Shown: positions 1 through 11,016, counted from the first letter of the stretch. The stretch is 64,000 bases of DNA from Larix kaempferi (GCA_027924585.1 BSBM01000637.1:3534001-3598000), one strand, 5' to 3'. The notes: generated from the letters alone by a model not told the origin. Program-made: numbers and translations.

Positions 1-1767
1 CTGCTCTCGCACCAGGTTCTCTTGATGTGGCACATGCGGTCTAATATCATTATGCGGAATTGTGACAGAGCTTGAAGCTTGCGGATCTGAGAAATACTCC
101 TGAGCTTTCTTGAATGCTTCTTTTTGCTTTTGTAGGTCAAGCAGGGATGGTTTAGTGTTAGCGCGGTGCACCCATTGCGTCGCTGAATTTCCAGTTCTCA
201 ATTATGGTGCACCAGTGGTTACTCCACTACGCGTCACTACATTAACTGTAGGATCTGGTTCTCTTTTTTATACTCCAATCAACTGGATATTCTGGTTAAC
301 CTATGGCTTCTTTTCCTGCATCTTGGCCATCAACTAAGGGCATTCTTCAATGACATGATCATACGATTTATAGTATCTGCAGAGGGTGGTAGGATTTTGG
401 CAATCCCTTGCATAGTGGCCTTGAGCTCCGCAGTTATAGCAAGTGATCTGTCCTCGTCCACGACCAAAACCTGCTGTGCATCCACGGCCCCTATAATTTC
501 CTCCTCTGCCTTCGCGAGCTTGGTCATACTGCGGCTCTGCTGTGGGTCCTTGTGGTTCTGACTGTACTCTTTAAACATCATGTTTTCTTTCTATCATAAG
601 GTCATATGCTCTACAATTATTTTCATCATGGCCTACTGATTTACAGAAGTTGCAATATAGATTCTTTGGAGTTTGTACATATTTCTGTAACAAGTGACAC
701 TCTTGTGGTCTGTGGCCTCTAGTTCTACAGATTTCACACCAAGGCCCCTGTACCTATGGTAAAGGGTTAGGTGCTCCAGTTGCAATATAATCTATGAATA
801 CAGGACAATGGTCCTTTGAATGTCCTTGTGCTCTACATTTTGTACACCAAATTTCTTCTTTGACATCCTTTCCTTTCTTAATGTCATGCACTTGCAAGGT
901 TAGGTTTTCTATTTGGTTCTGTAACTAAGCAACATCGTTGCTTGTTCCAGCAATTGGTGAAGATTCTAGTTTCATAGCCATCTCTAGAGCTTGTTCTTGT
1001 GTAGTGAGATTCTGTTGCATAAGAGGAATTCTAATGTGAGGAAGCAGCGCAGCAATGAACCATTCCTTGTGCTGCTACGGTGCAAACTCAAAGCTTACTT
1101 GATCTATCAAGGCTTTGAACTTCTGGTCAAAATCCCATACTGACTCTGTAGGTAACTGTTTTATGTCTTTGAGTTCTGTTATACACTGTGATTCTGATTT
1201 AGGTTTCTTGAATTATTTAATCATAACATTTTTTACATTAGCAAGCGTCCTATTCTATGCTGCTGAGTATTTCATAAACCAAGTTAAGGCTCTCTCTCTT
1301 AGTGTGGTTGCTAACTGAACCAGCTTAACAGCATCATCATTAATTTGCTTAATCGTCTAAATAGCTTCACATAGGAACCAGTGCTGCTCAGGGTCTTCTA
1401 GCCATGTTCCTCTAAAGGTTGGTAGCTTCATGTCATCACCCATCCTTCTTGCACTAGTTTGACGTGGGGTTGTTGTGGCGCTACCTCCGGGGTGGTTAAA
1501 CAAAGGTGGAGCTAAGGTGCTAGAAGTACCGGGCAGGCTACTAGAGGGTGTTACTGCGGGGTTATGCTGAGCCCCGTCTGGCTTTTGCGATGTAAAAGGG
1601 TGATAAGGGATATGAACACTCCCTTGTCTCTCTATATGAATTGCTCTACGAGCTCGACTATCTTCTGGGATAGACTCAAAAGAATGCTGGTCGATGCCTA
1701 CTTTATACCGTTTTCCACTACGAGTGCAACCAATAGCTTCAAAATCACTATCAGAATCTGCGGACAT
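1..1767 (-). pseudogene. G1 Ty3/gypsy gag, five zinc knuckles, runs off left edge
   Basis: Retrotransposon capsid/nucleocapsid. The open start (M at 1767) leads through a Ser/Thr/Pro-rich N-terminus into the motif MKLPTFRGTWLEDPEQHWF, typical of plant gypsy gag. A TAG interrupts at about 1356 (position expected to be Trp); the frame then continues through the capsid region to nucleocapsid. Five C-x2-C-x4-H-x4-C knuckles follow at 805-846, 697-738, 613-654, 400-441 and 340-381; in the last the second Cys is Tyr. Further stops occur between the knuckles. The frame is still open at base 1 toward a protease outside the window. It is preceded by an in-frame ORF (1780-2328) and then the LTR. Capsid and knuckle identity is clear; the lineage is not. 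Confidence 0.85.
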
Positions 1768-1779
1768 TACTTGTCTATG

Positions 1780-2328
1780 CTATTCATCGGAAGCTATACA
1801 TAGTTTTCCTTTTTCATATAAGAGCATTTTAATCGACAAATTCAAAGAATTTAAGAACTTACCCATGTATGCTTTGAAGAAACTCCTCTCAGCCTCGCTA
1901 AAGCTCTTTCTCATATCTACTGCAAACTCGGTGATGAATCCTTCCAGCAGACTGTTCAACCAAAAGTCTACTGCGCGGGACACAGGATTGTCTACCTGCT
2001 TCACAGTGCTAACTAGCTCAGGAGTCCAAGTGATAGGTCGATCAATATGCACAGTGGGTTGAGTGTCTGCTAGCTTGGATACCCACTCATGCAACTGAAG
2101 TGCAAATGTTACAAAGAATATTGCATAAAGGTCAGTGTAAATATACTTCTGCAACCAGTCTTCTGCCTGAAGCCTAGGGCTTCTATTTTCACGTTCAGCG
2201 AACTCTCTCACCTTTGAATCAAACCACTCTTGAATTTCTTTCGCTATAGGATTCCAGCACCACATTGCCATCAGGATAATAAGGTTAAATCCGTCTGCGG
2301 AACCATTTGTTGGCTTAACATGTCTCAA
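1780..2328 (-). pseudogene. G1 N-terminal ORF upstream of gag, same frame
   Basis: A 182-codon open frame ending in TAG at 1780-1782. Only four sense codons separate that TAG from the gag methionine at 1767, and the two ORFs are in the same frame, so they were probably one protein (or a readthrough product). The likely start is the internal Met near 2271 (MAMWCWNP), because the first 15 or so codons fall in the 80-bp repeat region. The protein is hydrophilic and helical-looking, rich in Trp, Phe, Lys and Glu, with no signal peptide, membrane segment or zinc motif. I do not recognise a family. It occupies the position of a gag N-terminal extension or of the extra ORF before gag seen in some Tat/Ogre elements. 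Confidence 0.6.
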
Positions 2329-2490
2329 GGCAACAGAACCATTTGTTGGCTTCCTTTTTGTCTGGGTTTCGCATCAATTTCGCACGTCGCCGGACTAACA
2401 AGTCTTAAGGCAACAGAACCATTTGCTGGCTTCCTTTTTGTCTGGGTTTTGCATCAATATTGCACGTCGCCGGACTAACAAGTCTTAAGG
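2295..2490. repeat. 80-bp tandem repeat, two full units plus a partial
   Basis: Units at 2331-2410 and 2411-2490 are each exactly 80 bp, both starting caacagaacc and ending agtcttaagg, with only a few differences. A shorter diverged unit precedes them at about 2295-2330. The array sits exactly between the G1 LTR and the first ORF, in the place of a primer site and leader. No conventional primer-binding site is visible there. Confidence 0.9.
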
Positions 2491-2491
2491 A

Positions 2492-3868
2492 TGTGCAGCA
2501 ACAAACACCCCTTGGCGCACTGGCCCTCTCGGCAATGAGCTGCGCAGCAGCCCGAAGTCTCACCCGAAGTGGCTATGGGGGGGCTAAGGAATCAAGATTC
2601 CTTAACCTACGCGACATGGAGACTATAATATTCTCTCTTCCCGTCCGAGATGATTCCTCAGAGCGGAACGTCTTACCTTTCCGCAGACCTTTCGGTGCCA
2701 CAGCGCTAAAAGTCTTACCAGCCTATTTGCGCGGTATCTCCGCACCTATGAATGAGGTGTCTACCCACTACGCCCGATACACTATGTATCGTCTCTGCTT
2801 CCGCTCCATAGCGCAGTAACACATTACTTAAGCGCTGCAGCGATAGTGCTCTTACCAACTCCTTCAACAGTGCACGAGTATAAATTCTAAGGGAGCTTCA
2901 AGGATTTACTTGACATGTTCAGTCTTAAAGATAACGAAACATTCATGTAAACGTAGATAGTAAAACACAGACATGCATTAACACAAAAAATCACCATAAA
3001 AAAAGACTTATATTGTTCACCTCCATGGGGAAATCACATCCACGGGAACTTGTATCTGATATTATCACAAAATGGGAATTACACAATCCTGCTGCACACA
3101 CAGCTGTAGCCTTAGATCCTTCTAGGAAACTCCACGCACACAACTGGGAGCCCTTCTCTTAGATCTACTCTCTTCTTCTACAGAGATTACAATGACTCGG
3201 ACATCAACTTAGACTATCTGCAACTCAGATATTAGCTTACAGTGACCTTCTAGCCAATCTATCCCTAACCCATCTAACATCTAAAAAACTCTTTCTTTTT
3301 ACAATTACACATATATATAGGTGGCCCTGAGGGTCGCACCTTTACAAAACTGTGGGCCTTTCCCAACAGTGATCCCCAAAAACCCTAACCACTGACGGCT
3401 AGGTGTACTTTAGACGCCTCTTGTAGTCACGTCGTAGCTTCCTGCAGGGTCCGTGATTTCCAGCGCAGATCGCGGGTATGGACGTCGCTTCATCATTCTT
3501 TGCTCCGTGTCCTTTGTCTTCAATGCTTCGCCCCGTTGCTCTTCCTTGGTCCGAGCAACCATAACTTCTGTACTTTGCCTTAACTGAGGGTAGCTGAGCC
3601 CTCTATTCCGTTGCTTCCTTCATTTACTGTGGTGGTTGAGCTTTCTACTCGGCCACCTTATTTACTCCTTTCTTTGACTTGTGCGCACGAGCTCCATGAT
3701 TTCTGGTCCGCACTCTGCGGTGAGCTCGTCCATCTAGCGCCGTAATGCGCACTGTTCACTTCTACCAAAACTGGTGCTTTTCCTCAAAATTAGCACTTCT
3801 CCTTCAAAACTTAGTGCTTTTTCCCCAAAATTGGCAGCTTTTCCCTAGCTGCGGCCTATGCCCCAACA
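2492..3868 (-). mobile_element. G1 5' LTR (about 1.38 kb)
   Basis: Read on the minus strand the LTR begins TGTTGGGGCATAGG at 3868 and appears to end ..CTGCACA at 2492, giving TG..CA ends. A TATA-like run is at 3311-3320. It is related to the G6 LTR: both carry a CATCCAC(G/A)GGAAC block (near 3040 here, 26053 there), a CTGTAG block just downstream, and a GAAGTCTCAC/GAGGTCTCAC block beside a run of seven G (2575 here, 25410 there). The outer end is firm; the inner end is placed by the TG dinucleotide and by loss of similarity. Confidence 0.7.
3311..3320 (-). promoter_or_regulatory. TATA-like element of G1 LTR
   Basis: The minus strand reads CTATATATAT inside an otherwise mixed-composition LTR, about 550 bp from the 5' end of the LTR, a normal place for the U3/R promoter. 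Confidence 0.4.
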
Positions 3869-4005
3869 TGTCTTTAAAACACAAACTTTATGTATTTGAA
3901 AAAACACTTTTATATACAGTGATATATATATGGACCTACTTTTTATGACCTATTTATTTACAATGACTTGTGTGTTTATTTTATGATGTGTTTTTACATA
4001 TGGGC

Positions 4006-4400
4006 AAGATGTCAATCCAAAATGTAATTAGCTAACGAATCAGCTATACAATTGAATTCCCTTGGTATGTGTTGATATGAAATAAAATTAAAAGATCGTT
4101 CCAAGAGGTGTACCCTTCAAAATAAATGAAGTAGGATAGGATTGCAAACTGTGTAAACACGACTCAAATGAGAAACCACATGTTGGGAGTCTAAAAAGAC
4201 TGATAGGGATTCAATTCCAAGGGAAGCAACCTCCGTCAAGAGTTCGATGACTGCATGGTGCTCTGCGATATTGTTGGTTGCGGGACCCAAACAATTGGCT
4301 CCTGAAGATAGAAACTCGCTAGTGGAAGAATAGATTACCCATGTTGCAGAAGCGAGGTTCCGAGTATGTCATCTTGCACCGTCGGCGAATCCAAAGTAGG
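4006..4400 (-). pseudogene. G2 second RNase H domain downstream of integrase
   Basis: Translating the minus strand from about 4400 gives a complete RNase H fold signature: FADGA (first Asp), then TNNIAEHHAVIELL (Glu), VFLDSQHVV (Asp), a spacer, and NCIADSLANYI (fourth acidic residue), the D-E-D-D set of the archaeal-like RNase H captured by some plant gypsy elements. Three TGA codons break the frame (near 4374, 4110 and 4020). It is separate from the ordinary RNase H of this element (about 5730-6330), which lies between RT and integrase as usual. It follows the integrase C-terminus (4562) by about 160 bp. Presumed role: removal of RNA during reverse transcription. Confidence 0.8.
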
Positions 4401-4561
4401 CAGACATCTGTGCATAAAAGCACAAGTCAAGGTAAGAATGGATACATGAGGTCCGTGTGTGCACACTAAAAAAGATAAGTGAAAACAATCTAGGTACATT
4501 ATGTACAAAGATATCTTGCACAGGATAACCCTACGCATAGAAGCATTTGGGGTACAACCCA

Positions 4562-5660
4562 TTGTGGGGCCATGCCAATGGTGTGCCATCATAATTGATG
4601 AGTTCATAGGCTTCTTTCTCCAAGACACGTTTTACAACCAAGGGGTTGTACCACATAGATTCTAGATTTCCTTTTCCAAGTTTATCGTGCATTTGATCAT
4701 ATGTGAGTATGAGGTCACCTTCATTGAAAACCTGAGGTTGAATGGATTTGTCATACTATGCTTTGATGCATTTTTTATGAGCTTCGTTGGATAAAGCAGT
4801 GTCACAACGGGTTTCATCTAGCTTGGCTAGGTATAGAAACTGTTCCTCTTTGGAATTGGTGTGGGGAAGTAGCTCTATGGCTATCTTAAGTGATGGAATT
4901 TCACATTCAATCGGTAAAATGGCTTCCAGGCCATACACCAGTTGGAATGGTGTAAACCCAGTAGCACTTTTTACTAAGGTTCGGTATGCCCATAATGCTG
5001 AAAACAGTGCTGAGTGCCAGTTGGACTTATGAGTACCCACAATACTCTGAATCATTCATTTTAGAACTTTGTTAATGGCTTCAACTTGGCCATTAGCTTG
5101 TGGGTAGTATGGGGTTGAGTTTTCATGGCGAAAACCCAACTTGGCACTCAGTTCCTTAATCATATGGTTCCTGAAGTGGGAGCCATGATCGGTCACAATG
5201 GATTGTGGGACACCAAATCTAGCTATAATGTGATTGAATATGAATTGTGTTGTTGTTTTTCCATCCTCAGCATAAGTAGGCATCGCTTCAGCCCATTTTG
5301 TGAAATAGTCAACAGCTACTATTACATAGCTATGCCCCCCGGCTGAAGTGGGCTTACAGTGCATGAAATCCATGCCCCCATTTGGAAAAGGGATAGATGG
5401 CAATAACAGGATGGAGTGGAGAAGGATGCGAGCATGTTTTATTATGAAGGAATTGACAAGGTGGACATTTCTTAACCATTTCAATGCAATCTTTGAAAAT
5501 CGAGGGCCATAAATATCCCACTCGCAGTATCTTCTGGGCCATAGCCATCCCAGAGAGATGACCACCACATGCTCTAGCGTGGAAGTCATTAAGAACGCAT
5601 TCCTCTTCATCTAAATTCAAACAGCGTCGAAGAACAGTGTCGACACCACGTTCGTTGACT
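4562..5660 (-). pseudogene. G2 integrase
   Basis: Inserts element DNA into chromosomes. The zinc-binding H-H-C-C motif is visible (FHARACGGH then CPPCQ, about 5590-5460). The catalytic core has Asp in VAVDYFTKW, Asp in VTDHGSHF and Glu in NGQVEAIN (5056-5340). The C-terminal region runs from WHSALFSALWAYRT to LVYGLEAILPIE (4756-5055) and finishes at GLYPKCFYA near 4562. The zinc part and core are in different frames (overlap at 5354-5610), so a frameshift has split the domain; a TGA follows ECEIP..CIKA at 4756. The catalytic triad is intact. Confidence 0.88.
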
Positions 5661-7370
5661 ATGAGGTAGTACTTGGCATGATGTCGGATACGTCGACGTT
5701 CATTGCGAGTGAGGTCGGGGTGGAAACGTTGGGTTTGGAGATATAATAAAATATCCCTGTACCATGGATCAGACATGCTAATGAGAAACAATGATTCATT
5801 AGGAAGAGAATTAATGGGCTCGGATTGCTCGGTAGCACGGGGTAAGTTACAAATCAACTCAGCATAGACCAAAGACTTCTTGGACTTGGCTTTGGAAAAT
5901 TCCAAGTCAAACTCTTGTAGGATGACAATCCAACAAGAATATTTGCCCCTGAGCACTTGACGCATGAGGATATAATACATTGGATTGAAATCTGCTATAA
6001 CAGTGGTCCGGCAGAGTAGAATGTAATGATGGAACCTCTGGACAGTGAAAACTGTTGCTAGAGCCAATTTTTCAACCTGTGAATAAAGAGTTTCGGAGTC
6101 GAGAAGACTCTTACTAAGATAGTATACCACATGTTCTATGCCATTATGGTCTCCCTGGACTAGCACCATACCGATGGTGGAAATCGAAGCTGCGAGATAA
6201 AGAATGTAATCTCGTGTGTAATTGGGGGGTTGAATCACATGATCTTTACTTAAGGCCGCCTTTAGATTATCAAAGGAACATGGGGCTTCGTTGTCCCAGA
6301 TGAAGTGAGTGTTCTTCTTGAGAAGCCTCATATAGCCTTTTGTTATCTCGGAAAGTTACAAATGAAACGGCATAGAAAGTTTGCATGCCCTTGCAAACTT
6401 TGAAGTTCTGGGATGTTCGTGGGGGAAGGCAGGGCTAAGATAGCTTCTACCTTCACAGGATCTAAGCGTATCCCACTTTTGGAGATTATGAATCCCAAAA
6501 GTTTTCCGGCTTCCATGAAAAAATGCACTTATGTGGATTCAAACGGATATTGTAGCAATGGCACCTCTCGAAAATGGCACCTAAGTGATCAAGATGGTCA
6601 TCCCAAGTCTGAGAATGAGTGGGAAGATCATCAATATATGGTTCTACAATATGTTTGATATCATGAAATGCGTACAACATCGCTCATTGGAAAGTTGCCC
6701 CAGCATTTTTAAGGCCACAAGGTAACTTTCGATATGCAAAAATCCCCCAAGGACAGATAAAGGTTGTTTTATGCTGGTCGGCTGGGAGGATATCGATCTG
6801 ATTATAGCCAGAAAAGCCATCCATAAATGAAAAGATGACACTCCCGGCGCAGTTATCGGTGATCTGGTCAATGAACAGAGTTCGGTAGTTGTCCTTTGGA
6901 TAAGATTTGTTCAAGTTGCGGTAATCGACATAGACTCTAATCGTTCCCTATTTCTTGGCTACGGGAACGATGTTAGATACCCATTCTGTCAATGGGATAG
7001 GATAGATAAAACCAGCACGCAAAAAATTTTCAACTTCTACTTTAATAGCGGTTACCTTACGAGGATGGATGAGTCAGAGTTTCTGCCGAATAGGTCGGGT
7101 GCCAAGGAAGGTTGGAATTTCATGGACCACAATCGAGGGATCTATTCCTGGCATTTCTTCATAACTCCAAGCAAAAACATCGCGGAAGGTTTCAAAGTAG
7201 GCAGTGTAGAACTCCATTTCGAGGGGAGTGCATGTTTTACCAATATGAATGTTTTCCATGATACCAGGCTTCACTGAAATGCCTATGGGAGTGGTTGCCA
7301 TAAGGTTAGCCAAGTTTCCTTCGGAAAATACTTCGTCGAGGGAAGTGGGAAACTTGGTTTGAACCAATCC
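5660..7370 (-). pseudogene. G2 reverse transcriptase and ordinary RNase H
   Basis: RT copies element RNA into DNA. Motifs in order: pre-RT FAWSYEEMPGIDPSIVVHEIP (about 7150), VYVDYRNLNK (about 6920), FSFMDGFSGYNQI with the motif A Asp (about 6815), CGLKNAGATFQ (6690) and YIDDL at 6627-6638, so the catalytic box survives. The frame changes near 6680 and 6480. The RNase H follows (about 6250-5730): the Glu (YSQVEKLALA) and second Asp (VIADFNPM) are recognisable, but the position expected to hold the first Asp reads LYLAAS. Dead but well-preserved coding sequence. Confidence 0.88.
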
Positions 7371-7406
7371 AAGTGAAGGGATGGATTTTGTATCGGGCTC
7401 AAGCGT

Positions 7407-8260
7407 CTAAATAGTGGGAAATGAAGATCGATGATGAAAATATCCCCATGGTGGCTCATCACAGCACATAACCTCCATAATTGATTCGTCAGTGGGAAAA
7501 ATCAAAGTGAGAGGATCGATAAGTGGTGGGGATGAATGAGTCTCAGATGAGAGTTGTGCCATAGTGTGATGGGTAGGACAATCGACCCAATCGGTGGCTG
7601 ACTGGATCACTTCGTACGCTACGAGGTTTCTATTCAAAGGCATGGAGTTGTCGTAGTTTTCAATCTCAGCGGGACTCGGAATCACCCATGAATCATTGGA
7701 AGGGGTGAAATTTGATGAAATCATGTTGACTGGTTGAACATGGGGTCCCAGCTCTAGGAAAAATCCAATAAGGGAAGAATCCTTCACAGGACCAATGCCA
7801 ACGTCTTGGAACCAGTACCAAGGCTGATCCAATAACGGAACGGTGTTGGTGGAGTTCAGATGAGAGTCTAGGATACAGTAATCAAGTTGATCTATGGTGA
7901 CAATTTTCCCTTCATGAGGAAATTGCACAATCTAGAAGACAGTAGATGCTATGGCGATCATGGTGTAAAACCAGTTCCGACCAAGTAGAAGATTGTAATC
8001 CAATGGTGCATCCACGACTTCGATGTGTATGGATATTGTTTTGCCCCCCAATTCAACACCAATTGCGGGAATGAGTACATAAGGTTGAAAATCGTGTTCG
8101 TCAAATGCCCTAAGAGTGGTGGGAGACATTGTGACTTCGGGTGATCCTAAGGCTCTCCAACAATTCAAAAACATGATCGACGTGGAGGCACCTTCATCTA
8201 AAACAGTGCGATGGATGCTATTTCCACGGATTTTGGTATGAACCTGGAAGGCTAACTGGT
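7407..8260 (-). pseudogene. G2 protease region and protease-RT linker
   Basis: A retropepsin-like aspartic protease for polyprotein maturation. The active-site triplet appears as DEGAS at about 8190-8205 (D-x-G-A-S), out of the larger frame; the C-terminal landmark is LLLGRNWFYTM at about 7975. The frame 8174-7932 covers the middle of the domain and a stop separates it from the 173-codon linker 7928-7407, which has no recognisable fold and leads to the RT at 7367. Confidence 0.75.
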
Positions 8261-8444
8261 GAGAAATTCAAGGTTTGGCATACTCCAAGTTAAACATAAT
8301 AGTGTTTGAAGTATCTAGGTCCATTGCCCCTAGTGCTAAAAGTAAGGTTCTACGCTGCGTAGGGCAGTGTTGAAGAACCTCGAGAGTCGACATGGCGCAA
8401 GGTGCTTGAGCTAAATCCTCAACAATGTTGTAATTTTGGGTAGC

Positions 8445-9378
8445 TCACGCATTGGGATGAAATGTTGCCTTTCGTATGGTGCCCTTGGGTGGGCGTAGCA
8501 CTGTGTCCATAAGCGGTCTCTCGATATGGAGATGGCCGTTAGGGGGAGGGGTAGGAGTCAAATCTTTGACAGGAGATTTGCCTTTGGCTATCTCTGACTG
8601 TTTTTTTGAACTTGGAGGGTTCTCATATGTCTTTGAACGAGTGGGTATATGAATCTCCTCATTACTCGTCATCAGGATTTTGCGATTTGTGGATGTCTCT
8701 CTGTGAGTTGGGTTGCTCGAGCTGCCCCCTTGTGGGGTTTCTTGGGAAACCATCTGCTGTTGCTGCTGAGGGAAAGGGTTAGTTAACACTGCTGGGTGAG
8801 AGGATCATTTAACGAATTTGTTGACTTCATCCTTGTAGGGACAATCATGCGTGTAGTGATCGTCTTGACAAATTAGGTAGGGAAACTTATCCTTCCAGCG
8901 TGGTTTTGGGTCGTTGTGGGTGGGTTGTGGCTTGGGATTCTCTTGCTGGTTCTTCTTGGATTTACCACGATTGTTCTTCTTCTTTCCTTCAGATGGTTGT
9001 GACGTATATTGAACTGTATTCACTTTGGAGGAGATAGGAGGAGAAGTAGTGGCTTTTGGAGCAGCTTGAGATATAGCGGGGGAAGCAGAAGCTTGTTGTC
9101 CCATCGAGTTGGTGGTAGGCTGGGCCTTGACTAAACCGACAATACCATCAATGGGGGGTTCAGTGGCGAGTTTCGTTGGATCAGTGGTAACGCGGGTGGC
9201 ATGGGGAAGAAGTTCGTGTAATGTGCTGGATTGGGTATATACCAAATCCATGTACTGGGCTACTAAGATGGCTTGTTCTTCTGTGACCAGCCCACGCATA
9301 GCGATATCCCTAGCTATGGGAGGCAAGAATGACTTTGTGAACCAATTAGCGAGTAGCTGATCTGGAATGGGTGCCTTG
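8445..9378 (-). pseudogene. G2 gag, C-terminal half
   Basis: The frame from 9386 reads LIKAPIPDQLLANWFTKSF, a typical capsid C-terminal helix segment of plant gypsy gag, followed by a Thr/Pro/Lys-rich linker with KKKNNRGKSKKNQQ and a single knuckle at about 8820-8870 (YLICQDDHYTHDC), in which the first Cys is Tyr. A second frame (8789-8445) continues with a Ser/Pro-rich tail. The N-terminal half of gag is missing; at about 9378 similarity stops and copia RNase H sequence begins. Confidence 0.8.
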
Positions 9379-9687
9379 ATTAGCATACAAAAGCTATTGT
9401 CTGATTTATTTGATCTCCAGTTAGATGATAGCTATATCTTCTGTGACAACCAAATCTATGTGAAGTTGTCTGAGAACCCGGTGTTCCATGACAAGTCAAA
9501 GCATATCAAGATCAAATATCACTATATCAAGGATATGGTGCAGAGAGGATAAGTGAAGCTCTAGTATGTTGTGACAGATGAGCAGATTATAGATGTGTTG
9601 ACCAAACCACTAGCCAAAGTGAAGTTTGAATACTTTAGAGAGAGGATTGGTGTTCTTCAGATAGAAGATACTTCGAGGAGGAAGTGA
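9379..9687 (+). pseudogene. C2 copia RNase H C-terminus, 5'-truncated
   Basis: Matches the end of C1 pol (31290-31600) codon by codon: FCDNQ (Asp of RNase H), VKLSENPVFHD, HIKIKYHYIKDMVQ, then a TAA, TDEQIIDVLTKPLA, ending at TGA 9685-9687. Everything upstream (gag, PR, INT, RT) is gone. The first recognisable bases follow directly on G2 gag on the opposite strand. Confidence 0.85.
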
Positions 9688-9739
9688 TGGGACACATTTG
9701 CAAGAGCCATTCCAAGCATGGTGGTAGGAGGATCCTTCC

Positions 9740-10027
9740 CATAGCTGTGGATGTAAGCGTTGTGTGATGAGCATCAAGATGATGCTCTAGATGATGTTCT
9801 ACATGATGATGATCAGAATGATCATGCGATGATGATATGCATTACGATGATGCTGTGACAATGATAAGGATGATCATGCGATGATGATATGGTTTAGGAC
9901 GATGCTATGATGATGATCAAGATGATCATGTGATGATGATGTGCATCAGTATGATGTGTTGTATGATGATGATCAATATCATTATGAGCATCAGGATGAT
10001 GCTTCGCGCAAGGATGATCATGTTGAT
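9740..10027 (+). repeat. C2 degenerate GATGAT/GATCATG repeat
   Basis: Irregular alternation of gatgatgat with the palindrome-containing unit atgatcaagatgatcatg. The counterpart in C1 is 31670-32230. The His-rich minus-strand reading frame across it is a by-product. Confidence 0.85.
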
Positions 10028-11016
10028 CATGATGTTGTAGAAATTTCTCCCTACGGATAGGTAGAAACTCTCTTAGGTTAAAGTAGACTTTAACTGACTC
10101 TAAACTAAGACAAAAAGATAACAAATGCTACCTTGAATTCCTAGATCTAAACAGACATTTCAAGATTAAACTACTGAAAGAAACAGAAGAGATCTAACTG
10201 ACCTTCAATTCAATTGCTCGTCCTAATGGTCGCTCCAATTTCCAAGTCCTCGCGAAAGAACCTGTCAGAATGAAACCAAGATACAAGCATATACGATTCT
10301 CTAGAAACTTGAAATATGAGTTAGAATCTAAATCTATAACAGATACAAATCATATAATTGAAACAAAATCAACAAACATGATTTGGGAAACAAGACAAGT
10401 TATGTTTTATTACCAACTTGAAGTCACTTACAATGGCTGCTTGATATCCAAGCCAACTCCCAGCTCCAAGTGCTTTCTCCTCTAGCTATCTCCACAAAGA
10501 TTCAAGATCATAAGTTTGATGTCTCCAAGAGTCCTCCCCTTTTGCTCATGGAATGCCTCTCTCTTATAGTGTGTAGTAGGGTTAACCATCAAGAGAGAAG
10601 AATGGATCTTGGGAATGTTTAGTGGATTAGGCCCACTAATCTAAGAAGGTGAGTTAGGATCAAATCAGGGATACCAATCCTAAAAAATATCTCGAAGATC
10701 AAGATCCCACAAGCCATGGAAAAAAGGATAAAAAGGGAGTACCGCATCTCTTAAACTGAGCATAGCGCAGTAGTACCATGTGGCAAAGAAAGAGCATAGC
10801 ACGGTAGTGTGGACTACCGTACACCTAAGCTGGAGAAAGGTGCAGTAGTGTAGGTATATGAAGTCTCAGCTAGGTTGATTCTTGACACGATAAGTTTATC
10901 TTCAAGGATCATTCATTATTTTTCTCTTCTGGGTGTTTTAAGTAGTAGGGGAAGTGTTGTCAACTATTTTTATGGTGAAGATGCGACACTGTGAAATATG
11001 GAGGTATAACACATGA
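10028..11016 (-). mobile_element. Solo LTR (979 bp) with 5-bp target duplication CATGA
   Basis: The LTR is 10033-11011. On the minus strand it starts TGTTATACCTCC and ends TTCTACAACA, so it has TG..CA ends with an inverted TGTT/AACA. CATGA flanks it at 10028-10032 and 11012-11016. A TATA-like CACTATAAGAG lies on the minus strand near 10565-10575. Outside, the C2 repeat tail resumes as in C1. There is no internal sequence, so the element was reduced by LTR-LTR recombination. Within it, GAGCATAGC-type units recur at about 10758 and 10793. Its reading frames are spurious. Confidence 0.85.

Larger units (their letters stand above)
3869..9378 (-). mobile_element. G2 Ty3/gypsy element, ends lost, gag-PR-RT-RH-INT-RNaseH
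   Basis: All internal domains of a gypsy element lie in order on the minus strand, from gag at 9378 to a second RNase H ending near 4006. The 3' flank (3869-4005) is AT-rich and non-coding, cut by the outer end of the G1 LTR. The gag end is fused to a copia fragment at about 9378. No LTR of its own remains. RT and flanking motifs resemble the plant non-chromovirus Tat group. Confidence 0.85.

Noticed and set aside
2230-2478. 82-codon plus-strand frame with repeated peptide
   Set aside because: Produced by the 80-bp tandem repeat.
9894-10124. His/Asp-rich minus-strand frame resembling a metal-binding protein
   Set aside because: Translation of the GATGAT/GATCATG repeat, ending inside the solo LTR.
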